Assembly (NCBI GenBank): GCA_902800925.1
Contig: CADCGD010000016.1
Span: 1-37,182, forward strand
Direction of reading: 5' to 3'
Source of the DNA: an uncultured Bacteroidales bacterium
GTDB taxonomy: Bacteria > Bacteroidota > Bacteroidia > Bacteroidales > Bacteroidaceae
DNA length: 37,182 nucleotides
The translations under genes were made by a program, and so were the position numbers. The notes under the pieces are model-generated. The model ran no database searches. It was not told the DNA's origin and was given only the letters and a program-made list of their open reading frames with translations. This document shows, in pieces, positions 24,231 through 31,900 of the stretch. Each line of letters opens with the position of its first letter. Position 1 is the stretch's first letter.

Positions 24231-24396
24231 ATCCATTTGTTTTTACGTTTGTGTTCTCGTTTTCGTCTGCAAAAGTAGGCATTCTTCAGAAAACAACCGT
24301 CTCATGGTAGGAAAAAAGAGTCTCAAAACGAGAAAAAGTAAGCCTGGCAGCAGTTGCCAGGCTAATAAATCCCGATGAAATGGGCGATTTTTGTTA
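24211..24396 (-). repeat. Duplicated leader, copy A
   Basis: About 185 bp that closely match 27210-27402: signal-peptide start, 5' leader, promoter zone (TACTTTTG on the minus strand near 24272) and, at the far end, the terminator hairpin and the GATGAAATGGGCGATTTTTG stretch. Long blocks are identical, such as AAAACAACCGTCTCATGG. Confidence 0.85.
24332..24363 (-). terminator. Terminator of the TPR-AraC regulator gene
   Basis: AGCCTGGCA (minus strand, from 24363) pairs perfectly with TGCCAGGCT over a 5-nt loop, followed by TACTTTTTC. It is 30 bp after the regulator stop codon. The equivalent hairpin in copy B (27343-27372) has one mismatch. Confidence 0.75.
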
Positions 24397-26121
24397 TTTT
24401 CTTGCTGCCTTACGATAATCTGAGGGCGACATGCCGTAGGCATCGCTAAAGACGCGGAAGAACGAACTGCGGGAGAAGCCGGAGAGTTCGGCAATCAGTG
24501 CAACAGAATCTTTCGTGGTGGCCAGCAGACGGGCGGCATAGCGCAGACGGTACTCGTTGAGGAAACCGCTGACGCTCTTGCCGTCAGTACAGGTGCTGAT
24601 GGCATCCGTCACATAATGCTCGTTGGTACCAAGGAGCTGAGCCAGGCGACTGCGATCGAGGTCGGTATCGGTATAGATATGGTCTGGAGCTTCCATGAGG
24701 TCGCAGATACGGCAGAAGAGCTGCTGATTAGCTGTCAGATTTTCCTGAGGTTCGGCTTTTAACTGCACGATGGCCTGCTGTTCTTCTTGCTCGCGCTGTT
24801 CAATCTCGGCCAGCAGACGGCGGTTCTTCTCAAGGAGCACCTTATTATATTGATGAGAGCGCCAAAGCAGGTAGGCAACGAGCAGGCAGATGAGGACAAC
24901 GGCAACGAGGATGATGCGGTGGATGATGAGTGACTGGCGGCGGTTGGCAATCTCGGTCTCCTTCTGGCGGATTTCCTCTTGCTGCTCTATGTCAATCTTC
25001 CGTTCCTGAATATGGATGGAGTCCGTCAACTGGCGCATGCGGTCGGACAGCGCCTGAGCTTCATCTTTACGCCCAGCCTTCTGCAAGGTCTCATACTGGT
25101 ACATCAGGTAGTGTTTGATGTATTCGGTGGTGATGGCGCTACCTTGGGCCATATAGAGCGAGTCAGACTGGCGGAACAGGCGGATGGCCTCGTCGTAGCG
25201 ACCGGTCATCGTCAGATAGCGGGCATCAGCGCCAATGTCATAGACCCTCAGATTTTCAGACTGACGGTGCTTCAGATAGAGGGCCTCAGCCTTGTCGTGC
25301 TGACCGTTGGCGGCATAGATCATGGCTTGGCTGATGGTGATATTGTTGTGACGGACTTGGCGAACGTATTCGGGCCGATCTGAGCAACGGTCCAGACGGG
25401 CCAAGGCCGTGTCGCCTTTAGCCACCAGAGGCAGAGCCTTTTGAGGCATGCCCTGCTCAAGGTAGAACTCTGTAGTCTCTATAATGCCGGCGAACAGGGC
25501 GTCTATCACCCAATAGTCGTTGGTCTGCGTCACACCGTCCATCATAATGTCAATGCCTTCCAGATAATACTGCTCGGCCTTGTCGGGGTGCTCCATATCC
25601 AGCTCGCAACCGCCTTTAAACACTAGTGCACGACTCTTTACACGCAAAGCCACCTCTTCGCTGATACCAGAAATGCCGCCTCCTTGCTCCCGCTCATGCT
25701 CTACGTCAGCAATAATCTCATCGCATAGGCGGAGGACCTTGCCGTATTCACCAGTTCTCTGCAGCCATCCGCTCAGCAAGAGAAGGGCTGAATAGTAGGG
25801 AGCACCTTCACGCTTCAGTTCGGGGACGTTCACTATCTGTTCACCGTAGAAGATAGCCAACCGCGTCTGTCCCATTTGCCCGTAGAAGTTAGTCCTGTTG
25901 AGGTTGGCCTGGGCTGGTGAGAACAAACCCACCCGCTCCGCACTGTCTATCCGCGCAAAGGCCTTTTCAGGTGTTGTGAATACCATTTGCTGCAGCTCGT
26001 TTTTCAGTTTTTGCGCCTCCTCACTGCGGTCTGGCTTCGTGCAACTCATCGTCAAGGGCAGCACGACACCTAATAATAGAATGTGTATACAGGAAAAATG
26101 GAATAGAACACGTTTCATCAT
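24394..26121 (-). CDS. TPR-containing membrane regulator with AraC-type DNA-binding domain
   Basis: 575 residues from MMKRVLFHFSCIHILLLGVV; a longer open frame to 26217 has no signal and I reject it. A lipoprotein-like signal (LTMSC, Cys27) is followed by tetratricopeptide-like repeats up to about 370, a membrane span at about 399-420 (IILVAVVLICLLVAYLLW), a coiled-coil stretch (EKNRRLLAEIEQREQEEQQA) and an AraC-type double helix-turn-helix at the end (SVALIAELSGFSRSSFFRVF, YGMSPSDYRKAARK). Such proteins in Bacteroidota link a periplasmic signal to transcription. It stands between the two duplicated-leader genes, so it is a good candidate for their regulator; that is inference. Confidence 0.9.
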   Translation of the reverse strand: MMKRVLFHFSCIHILLLGVVLPLTMSCTKPDRSEEAQKLKNELQQMVFTTPEKAFARIDSAERVGLFSPAQANLNRTNFYGQMGQTRLAIFYGEQIVNVPELKREGAPYYSALLLLSGWLQRTGEYGKVLRLCDEIIADVEHEREQGGGISGISEEVALRVKSRALVFKGGCELDMEHPDKAEQYYLEGIDIMMDGVTQTNDYWVIDALFAGIIETTEFYLEQGMPQKALPLVAKGDTALARLDRCSDRPEYVRQVRHNNITISQAMIYAANGQHDKAEALYLKHRQSENLRVYDIGADARYLTMTGRYDEAIRLFRQSDSLYMAQGSAITTEYIKHYLMYQYETLQKAGRKDEAQALSDRMRQLTDSIHIQERKIDIEQQEEIRQKETEIANRRQSLIIHRIILVAVVLICLLVAYLLWRSHQYNKVLLEKNRRLLAEIEQREQEEQQAIVQLKAEPQENLTANQQLFCRICDLMEAPDHIYTDTDLDRSRLAQLLGTNEHYVTDAISTCTDGKSVSGFLNEYRLRYAARLLATTKDSVALIAELSGFSRSSFFRVFSDAYGMSPSDYRKAARK

Positions 26122-26196
26122 TTGGTTGTTAAAGTTGGTGGTTTGTCTAATCGGATGCAAAGGTACAGTATTTTCCACAAACTGCCAAGACAATAT

Positions 26197-26236
26197 AAAA
26201 AATTCCCACACCGTCATTTCATAAACGATGTGGGAA
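26197..26236 (-). terminator. Terminator after the CsgG-like gene and the 24-codon ORF
   Basis: On the minus strand TTCCCACA (26229-26236) pairs with TGTGGGAA (26203-26210), followed by TTTTTTAT. Confidence 0.7.
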
Positions 26237-26254
26237 ATTTATTATATTATTTTT

Positions 26255-26329
26255 TCATTTTACTACAATTTTCTTACCATTATGAATATACATACCCTTC
26301 TTGGTGGGCTGGCCCTCAATCTTTTTCAT
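26255..26329 (-). CDS. 24-residue ORF made of a secreted-protein C-terminal tail
   Basis: ATG at 26329, TGA at 26255, starting MKKIEGQPT and ending KKGMYIHNGKKIVVK. The end resembles the short C-terminal tail found on many secreted Prevotella and Bacteroides proteins (G-[IM]-Y-I-x-N-G-K-K-x-x-[IV]-K). It follows the gene at 26353 after 23 bp and precedes the terminator, so it is transcribed. It may be a real small protein or the remnant of a larger gene. Confidence 0.45.
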   Translation of the reverse strand: MKKIEGQPTKKGMYIHNGKKIVVK

Positions 26330-26352
26330 ACTTTCTTCTTATTATATTTGTA

Positions 26353-27237
26353 TTAATCCAGAGACATGACAACCAGCGTCTGACCATCATCGATGGCCGC
26401 CTTGATGTCCTTGCTACCACTGGTCACCTTACAGCGGCTGAGGTCTTCGCCAGCCACCTCTTCAATTCTCAACTTGCCGAGCATTGACTTGCCAGGCTTT
26501 CCCTTGATGGTATAGAGCTGGTAGATACCCATGTGCATGCCCTTGTAGGCACCCTCGCGACTGCCATAGTCGATGAATACCTCCTTCTGCTTGTCTTTCT
26601 TCGCGGCACCAGCTTCAACGAAATTGGCTGTTATTGGCTTATAGTTGTTCAACCAGCGTGTGATGCTGCCTGAGAGCATGCCGATGGCGTGCTTGACAGC
26701 CTGGTCAGAGGTAGAGAACATGGAAGTGCTGGAGCCACGCCCACTGACGGTGGGGTTGGCAATGACCTCACCGGTCTTGATGTCCTTCAGCGTCAGTACA
26801 GCCTCCACCTCGCCGCGGTAGTAGGTGTCTACATGAACCTTGTCCTCCTTATCCTTCCACGTACGCGAGCTCGAACTGGCATTGATGTTGGTGATGAGGG
26901 CATTGACAGCGATGTTACCCTCTTCTGCAACGTCACTGACCTGTACCAGTCCATCGTTATAGTGGAAGCGGTGGGCACCGGAGAGGCCTTTGATGATGGC
27001 CCCCTTCACGTCCGACTCATACTTGGTGGCCTCTACAGAGGTCTGACCTGTCAGCACACCCGTCAGTACCGCGCCAACAGCTTCGCCTGCCGACATCTTC
27101 TCGTCACGGTGTGTGTACTGTACGTTGTTCAGTACGATGTTATACGTACGGTTTCTGTCCGGATCAACATCCTGAGCAGAGGTGGTGATGATGGTGCAGC
27201 AAAGAAGCGCTGCCATTGTCAAGAGATTCTTCTTCAT
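26353..27237 (-). CDS. Secreted protein, CsgG/FlgT-like in outline
   Basis: 294 residues with signal peptide MKKNLLTMAALLCCTIITTS (cut near TSAQ). The first domain has the alternating pattern and conserved turns of proteins that assemble at the outer membrane (YRGEVEAVLTLKDIKTGEVI, ANPTVSGRG). The last 90 residues (EVFIDYGSREGAYKGMHMGI, LGKLRIEEVAGEDLSRCKVT) resemble the C-terminal beta-barrel-like domain of FlgT/CsgG-related proteins. This likeness is weak and read by eye. Its leader is a near copy of that of the gene at 23880. Confidence 0.65.
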   Translation of the reverse strand: MKKNLLTMAALLCCTIITTSAQDVDPDRNRTYNIVLNNVQYTHRDEKMSAGEAVGAVLTGVLTGQTSVEATKYESDVKGAIIKGLSGAHRFHYNDGLVQVSDVAEEGNIAVNALITNINASSSSRTWKDKEDKVHVDTYYRGEVEAVLTLKDIKTGEVIANPTVSGRGSSTSMFSTSDQAVKHAIGMLSGSITRWLNNYKPITANFVEAGAAKKDKQKEVFIDYGSREGAYKGMHMGIYQLYTIKGKPGKSMLGKLRIEEVAGEDLSRCKVTSGSKDIKAAIDDGQTLVVMSLD

Positions 27238-27402
27238 ATCTATTTGTTTTTACGTTTGTGCTCTCGTTTTCGTCTGCAAAATTAGTCTGTTTTCAGAAAA
27301 CAACCGTCTCATGGCAGGAAAAAAGAGTCTCAAAACGGGAAAAAGTTAGCCTGACAGTGATTGCCTGGCTTACTTTTCCCGATGAAATGGGCGATTTTTG
27401 TA
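27210..27402 (-). repeat. Duplicated leader, copy B
   Basis: Copy of 24211-24396 carrying the signal-peptide start, promoter zone (TAATTTTG on the minus strand near 27281) and an imperfect terminator hairpin. See copy A. Confidence 0.85.
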
Positions 27403-27419
27403 ATATCCCTGACGTTTGC

Positions 27420-27522
27420 TTGCAGATGTCAGGAATTTATTGTAATTTTGCAGACAGGACTCAGGGGGTCTGTCCCCATGAGTCCTTCTTGCAGATGTCA
27501 GGGATATATTGTGCTTTTGCAG
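27420..27522 (+). repeat. Pair of 34-bp promoter-like repeats around a hairpin
   Basis: 27420-27453 and 27489-27522 agree at 30 of 34 positions, 69 bp apart. Each starts TTGCAGATGTCAGG and ends TTTTGCAG and has TTGC-N19-TAATTTTG or TGCTTTTG, which is the spacing of a Bacteroidota promoter. Between them 27457-27468 and 27474-27485 form a 12-bp stem with one mismatch (GGACTCA...GGGG / CCCC...TGAGTCC). Confidence 0.75.
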
Positions 27523-27568
27523 CATGTTATGTCAGGTAGCAGTCCCTGGCATACTCTACAACTTTCTT

Positions 27569-27592
27569 TGCAATTTGCAAGATTGCAAGATT
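27569..27592 (+). repeat. 24-bp inverted repeat, left copy (three TGCAA boxes)
   Basis: Perfect reverse complement of 36508-36531. TGCAA boxes start at 27569, 27576 and 27584 (7- and 8-bp steps). The right end reaches into the stop codon of the DUF3987 gene. Confidence 0.92.
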
Positions 27593-29564
27593 ACGTCAGT
27601 TTGCGGTACTTTCCTTTATCCACACCTTGGCGGATTTTCTGTGCAAGGCCATCGTCACACAGTCGCTTCACACGACTATAGATGCTTCCTGAAACACCTT
27701 GGTAACCATATTCACGGTCTACATCTTCTGGTGTAAATAACTCTGGTAGTCGACGGTATGCCAGTATTGTCTTCTGCTGGTGATGCACGTTAGAAGCCTC
27801 TAATGTTTGACGGTCGTCATATAGTTTCTCACCTGTTGCCAGGAAGAAATGCTGTTGGAAAGCAAACTGCGCGTCACAGAGTGCCAACACCAGTTCGCGG
27901 TCTGTCTTGTCGGTCTTGAATTCAGGACCACACACCATTCTGCCGTCTTCTTCCACCATCTGATTCCAGTGACGGACTACAATGAAGGGCAATGCCAGAT
28001 TGATGGCTATCCAGCAAGGACGTTTTACCAAGTCTTCCATCGCCTTACTGTTCTCTTCTTTGGCATCCATCATGCGTCGCTCAGTCCAGCCATGCAGAGC
28101 ATCCGACAAGTCTTTGCATGGTATCTCTCCCTTAGTCGAATCCAGACGATAACACCACTCTGTCAATTCCTTCTCGCACTGCTGGTCTTCCTCTGTATAG
28201 ACGCGGTTCTCGCGCATCTCAAAATTGGTATCACCCATCGGCACACAGGCCAGTCGCTGCAGCAGGCCACGTGCGAAATTGGATGTCGTATTTTGTTTGG
28301 CCAGAGCATCCTCAGTGCCTGTATAGACACCATTGAAATGTACGTCATATTCTCCGACCATCGAACTGCTGGTCTTGAGAAACGATCCTGCAGGTTCATT
28401 GTGCAGACTCTTCAGAAAGAGTGCCTCAATGTTCATGTAGCCCTTCTTCTGCTGTGCCAGCAGGTCGTCGAGTTCTGAGTTGAACTGGCTGACGTGAAGG
28501 CTGACCTCAGTATTGTCTATCGTCTCCTTGGCATTAAACTCTGCCTCACGGATAGCGGCAGCTGAAGCTTCTGAGGGTAGACAACGTAAGATTCCTTTTG
28601 GTCTCGGTGTCTTGTTCTTCTCACCTCCACTTTTTTGGTCACGTTCTTCGTTCCAACGGTTCAGTGCCTCCACCTGTGCTGCATCTGATTTCTTCACAGG
28701 CTCCATCATCAGACGGTATAGGAATACGGCGATGTGTTTGCCGCTACCAGAGCGACCAATCAGTTCTACGATGCTGTTCAGACGACATCTGCGTGAGGGC
28801 TCTGCCCAGAAGCGATACCACATGCGCGTCATCAACGTCATGCCGAAGCCACCACCCACAAACACTGCCGAGATATAGTGGCGACGTTTCAGATGATGAC
28901 ACAGCAGACTCATCAGCACATAGTGCTTGAACAGTCTCTCCAGACGTATTCCGATGCGGTCCAGCATCAGGGTGATGTCATCCTGTACAGCTGCTGCCTG
29001 CCCCAGTGCTTTGGCACGCTGTGTACGTACCAGTACGTTGTATTTCTGACCAGTCACCTGCTCAATGGCACGGCGCATCTCTTTAGATGGCTGCGGGTCG
29101 GTCAGATTCTCACTCTCACGCTTGTGCAACAGTTTCTTGGCGGCATCAATGATGCGGTCCATCTCGCTCATGCCACGTTCTGTGATGACGTCGTTCACCC
29201 ATGATTGTTGCAGCAGTACCTGCTTTACACGGGCTTCGTCGCCATCGAGCAGAATCATCAGGTCGTTGGCCAGCTTCAGTGCGAACTTATGGCGACTGTT
29301 GACGGGAGCACCGTTGGGCAGCATCGTATTGATGTAGTCTACCACAGGGTGATTGAACACCTCGGCTTTCTCGTCCGTTGCCACCATCTGCTGTGCCAAT
29401 TCCTTGGCCGTCTCGTTGGTGTTGTTGGTTTGTGACTCTACAGAGGCTGGTGCCTCGTCAAAACGGTTCTCTGGATTGGTGGGACCACAGTGGCCCTCAC
29501 CCTGACGATAGGACTCGCCATACTGGCGGTCGAATTCATTCTGATTTAATTCTTCGTTTGTCAT
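27591..29564 (-). CDS. DUF3987-type P-loop protein (helicase-like partner of the primase)
   Basis: 657 residues. A disordered polar N-terminus (to ~60) is followed by the DUF3987 region with a Walker A-like loop IVELIGRSGSGKHIAVF (GRSGSGKH, 270-277), acidic segments resembling Walker B/sensor parts (LHVSQFNSELDDLLAQQ) and a C-terminal winged helix (YQGVSGSIYSRVKRLCDDGL). In Bacteroidota DUF3987 proteins follow VirE_N/BT4734 proteins, and fused forms exist, which points to joint work on DNA. It is the last gene of the five-gene operon, 7 bp after the primase-like gene. The final Lys of the P-loop is kept but the following Ser/Thr is His, which is unusual. Confidence 0.88.
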   Translation of the reverse strand: MTNEELNQNEFDRQYGESYRQGEGHCGPTNPENRFDEAPASVESQTNNTNETAKELAQQMVATDEKAEVFNHPVVDYINTMLPNGAPVNSRHKFALKLANDLMILLDGDEARVKQVLLQQSWVNDVITERGMSEMDRIIDAAKKLLHKRESENLTDPQPSKEMRRAIEQVTGQKYNVLVRTQRAKALGQAAAVQDDITLMLDRIGIRLERLFKHYVLMSLLCHHLKRRHYISAVFVGGGFGMTLMTRMWYRFWAEPSRRCRLNSIVELIGRSGSGKHIAVFLYRLMMEPVKKSDAAQVEALNRWNEERDQKSGGEKNKTPRPKGILRCLPSEASAAAIREAEFNAKETIDNTEVSLHVSQFNSELDDLLAQQKKGYMNIEALFLKSLHNEPAGSFLKTSSSMVGEYDVHFNGVYTGTEDALAKQNTTSNFARGLLQRLACVPMGDTNFEMRENRVYTEEDQQCEKELTEWCYRLDSTKGEIPCKDLSDALHGWTERRMMDAKEENSKAMEDLVKRPCWIAINLALPFIVVRHWNQMVEEDGRMVCGPEFKTDKTDRELVLALCDAQFAFQQHFFLATGEKLYDDRQTLEASNVHHQQKTILAYRRLPELFTPEDVDREYGYQGVSGSIYSRVKRLCDDGLAQKIRQGVDKGKYRKLT

Positions 29565-29571
29565 AACAATT

Positions 29572-30339
29572 TTAAAGATTAAAAAGATTCATCTCATCAA
29601 TATAGTAGATATCCTTACGACGTGGAGCGTAGCTTATTCTGCTGGCATCGATACAGCTGTCATCCACTACGGGTTTGCCAGTGCTGCCAACCATGCCCAT
29701 CAGTCCGAGGTCGCGGGCAAGGAGTATCTGCTGGTCGGCTATATTGCCACGACCAGGCTCTGCCTCAGCCACCAGTCGCAGACCGTGACCTGACGATGTC
29801 TTGTGAGCCAGACGTATTCTCCACGGGAATCCTGCCACCTGCGTGCGAAGGAACACCTCGTAAGGATCTATTAGCATCTTGTCAGCATCGAACATGAAGA
29901 GCCCTGACAGGTGGATGCCCTGTAGCTTACGGCGACATTTCATCACGGGCTCACCATTGCCGTCGAGTACCGCATTGCCCAACTTGTCTGTCACGGGTAG
30001 AAGGTCGAAACCGCTGGCTGCAAAGATGAAGCACGGCAGCGACATCTTCAGGTCGTTGGTCCACTGCAACAGCTTCTGCGGAGTTGTCAGCTGACGGAAC
30101 TTCTCACCAGCCCGTGGCTGAGCCTCACGTTTCAGACAGAACTGTTGGTAGTCGCTGCGACGAGTCCACTCCTCCAGTGGCAAGCCCTGGGCAATAGCCG
30201 ACTCAATAGCTTGGCGCGTAGTGATTTTCCAGTCCACTTGGGCACTGTCTACCGTGGTGTTAAATACGGCGAGGGTGCAGGGCACGCACTCGCCATAAAA
30301 CTGATTGTCCTGAAAGACAAAACGCCAACCTTTTTTCAT
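29572..30339 (-). CDS. VirE_N / BT4734-like protein, archaeo-eukaryotic primase-like
   Basis: 255 residues. The BT4734/VirE N-terminal family fits the sequence. Motifs agreeing with the archaeo-eukaryotic primase fold are LSGLFMFDADKM (metal-binding D151-x-D153), HKTSSGHGLRLVAEA (S-x-H at 183-185) and CIDASRISYAPR (Asp231, Arg234). It would make primers or short DNA for the DUF3987 protein encoded next. It overlaps the upstream gene by 4 bp. Family membership is well supported; the primase reaction is inferred. Confidence 0.87.
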   Translation of the reverse strand: MKKGWRFVFQDNQFYGECVPCTLAVFNTTVDSAQVDWKITTRQAIESAIAQGLPLEEWTRRSDYQQFCLKREAQPRAGEKFRQLTTPQKLLQWTNDLKMSLPCFIFAASGFDLLPVTDKLGNAVLDGNGEPVMKCRRKLQGIHLSGLFMFDADKMLIDPYEVFLRTQVAGFPWRIRLAHKTSSGHGLRLVAEAEPGRGNIADQQILLARDLGLMGMVGSTGKPVVDDSCIDASRISYAPRRKDIYYIDEMNLFNL

Positions 30340-30860
30340 ACCTTTCCGTTCTTTTGGTTACCGAGGTTGACTATCTCCTGACGGTAGCGCCCCACCGTGA
30401 CGTTCATCTGACTCTGTGCCTGCAGCAGCTGGCGCTCTATATCCATCGCACACTCCAGCTGTGCCATGATGGTAACTTTAGCGTTCGTAGTGTCCAGCCA
30501 CAGCTGTAGCCCCTTGCCGTCGTCGTAGAGCATGCGCCCCTCAGCGCCTTCCCTGAATACAGGTTTCTGTTTCTGCTGGTCTACGGTCAGCACTTTGAAC
30601 TGCTCAAACATCTCGGCCACAGGGTCTTCGCTCTTGCCATCCACATTCAGGTGGAGACTGTAGCTCGACTCTTTTTCGCCCTCCGATTTGTAGAACGACG
30701 AGTTGCCCATTTGCCGCAGCATGGTTCTGTTACTCGGCTTCTGGCCTTGCGGAACGAATTCCGCGTAGCCGTTGTCCCATGTGTTCAATTTGCCTTTCAG
30801 CGTCTCAGCAGGTTTGCCTTTTGGACGCGCCAGGTACGTAATATTGTCAGTCTTTTTCAT
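30336..30860 (-). CDS. Conserved operon protein of unknown function
   Basis: 174 residues, no domain recognised. The first 50 residues are basic with strand-like segments (GKLNTWDNGYAEFVPQGQKP), the centre is KESSYSLHLNVDGKSEDPVA and the last 45 residues are a helix (MAQLECAMDIERQLLQAQSQ). It overlaps its neighbours by 14 bp upstream and 4 bp downstream, so it is translated with the SSB-like and primase-like genes. A DNA-binding or scaffolding role in that complex is plausible only from position. Confidence 0.75.
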   Translation of the reverse strand: MKKTDNITYLARPKGKPAETLKGKLNTWDNGYAEFVPQGQKPSNRTMLRQMGNSSFYKSEGEKESSYSLHLNVDGKSEDPVAEMFEQFKVLTVDQQKQKPVFREGAEGRMLYDDGKGLQLWLDTTNAKVTIMAQLECAMDIERQLLQAQSQMNVTVGRYRQEIVNLGNQKNGKV

Positions 30861-31392
30861 CGCTTATTTCTCCTTTATTAACTAATGTGTACCTAATTCC
30901 TAATGATGTTAGAGTGTCGAAGTAGACGTTGACCCATGCTTCAGCATCCTCCCGCTTATCAAAGCAGTCGATGTCGAACAGCATGTCGCAGAAGTTATCC
31001 GCTATGTGGCACCATACCGAATACCTGCCTTGCCGTTTGCTTTTTTCTTCGTTGGCAAACACGCGCAGCTCCAGCTGCAGCACCTCGTCGTCCACGTTGA
31101 ACTCGACACCCAGACGCCTTAGTGCCTTCACACGTTGGTTCAGCACCATCTCAAGGGTGTCTTCCGGTTCTTCCAACGCCTTGCCCAGCATTCTGGCCAG
31201 AGCCAATGCACCAACTCTTTCGCCAGCCTCACAGAGGAAACAGAAGTTGATGTCGTGTGCGCCTTCGAAGTAATCTTCCAATAGTTGGAGCTTCTCACCG
31301 GGTGTGGTCACCCACCAATTGTCTCCCATGAATGAAACCTGAAGTGGCATTGCACTATAATCGTCGTAGACGATAAACTTATCCTTTTTCAT
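30847..31392 (-). CDS. Conserved operon protein of unknown function
   Basis: 181 residues, no recognised domain. It has an aromatic-rich N-terminus (MPLQVSFMGDNWWVTTPGEK), a helical centre (MVLNQRVKALRRLGVEFNVD) and a Cys/Asp-rich end (WCHIADNFCDMLFDIDCFDK). No signal peptide. It overlaps the SSB-like gene by 4 bp and the next gene by 14 bp. Confidence 0.75.
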   Translation of the reverse strand: MKKDKFIVYDDYSAMPLQVSFMGDNWWVTTPGEKLQLLEDYFEGAHDINFCFLCEAGERVGALALARMLGKALEEPEDTLEMVLNQRVKALRRLGVEFNVDDEVLQLELRVFANEEKSKRQGRYSVWCHIADNFCDMLFDIDCFDKREDAEAWVNVYFDTLTSLGIRYTLVNKGEISDEKD

Positions 31393-31676
31393 AACGCACT
31401 GAGTTTTGTTACATCGTTAGCAACTACTTCCTGATACATCGCACCGTTCACCTCGTGAACCTGAAATCGTAGCGAAGCCACCACCAAGTCACCTTCGTAG
31501 AACTTGCACTGAGCGAGATTACCGAACATGGTACATGCGTACTCATTGCCGAATTTCGAACCACCAAACTCTTTGAGTCTGATCAAACACTTAGCCAACT
31601 GGCCTCCCTCCTGCTTTGTGGAGGGGATGTAGGTCACAACTCCCTGTGACACTACTCTGAAAACTGTTGTTCCCAT
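31389..31676 (-). CDS. Small OB-fold, SSB-like protein
   Basis: 95 residues, all beta in outline: GVVTYIPSTKQEGGQLAKCL, IRLKEFGGSKFGNEYACTMF, LVVASLRFQVHEVNGAMYQE. The order and the KFYEGDLV turn resemble small OB-fold proteins of the DUF3127/SSB type. It is first in the five-gene operon with the primase-like and DUF3987 genes, which supports a single-strand DNA-binding role. A 12-bp palindrome lies 31 bp upstream. Confidence 0.75.
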   Translation of the reverse strand: MGTTVFRVVSQGVVTYIPSTKQEGGQLAKCLIRLKEFGGSKFGNEYACTMFGNLAQCKFYEGDLVVASLRFQVHEVNGAMYQEVVANDVTKLSAL

Positions 31677-31706
31677 CTTAATTATATTTATTTGTTAATT
31701 AAAGAT

Positions 31707-31718
31707 GAGACGCGTCTC
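31707..31718. promoter_or_regulatory. 12-bp palindrome upstream of the SSB-like operon
   Basis: GAGACGCGTCTC is a perfect palindrome in the leader of the SSB-like gene, 31 bp before the ATG. It stands out from the AT-rich surroundings and could be an operator. Confidence 0.5.
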
Positions 31719-31750
31719 GATGCTCTCCTGTTCTTTTCAGCGCGCTAAAC

Positions 31751-31786
31751 AAAAAGCACCACCTCGGGATTATCCTTTGGTGATGC
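31751..31786 (-). terminator. Terminator of the restriction operon
   Basis: On the minus strand GCATCACC (31779-31786) pairs with GGTGGTGC (31756-31763, one G-U pair), followed by TTTTTG. It lies 115 bp past the stop at 31901 and just before the SSB-like operon. The rest of 31677-31900 is AT-rich with no clear gene. Confidence 0.65.
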
Positions 31787-31900
31787 AAAATTCGTAATTT
31801 TTTATTGTATAATTTCGAAAAATATAAAAATACAAATTCTACAAAGGCTTGTATTTTTTTTTGATATTTTTTATAAGGGGTTTTACAAGGGCTCAAGCAA

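Noticed and set aside
31699-31896. 65-codon open frame on the minus strand
   Set aside because: Lies across the restriction-operon terminator in very AT-rich DNA; Lys/Phe/Tyr composition reflects base content.
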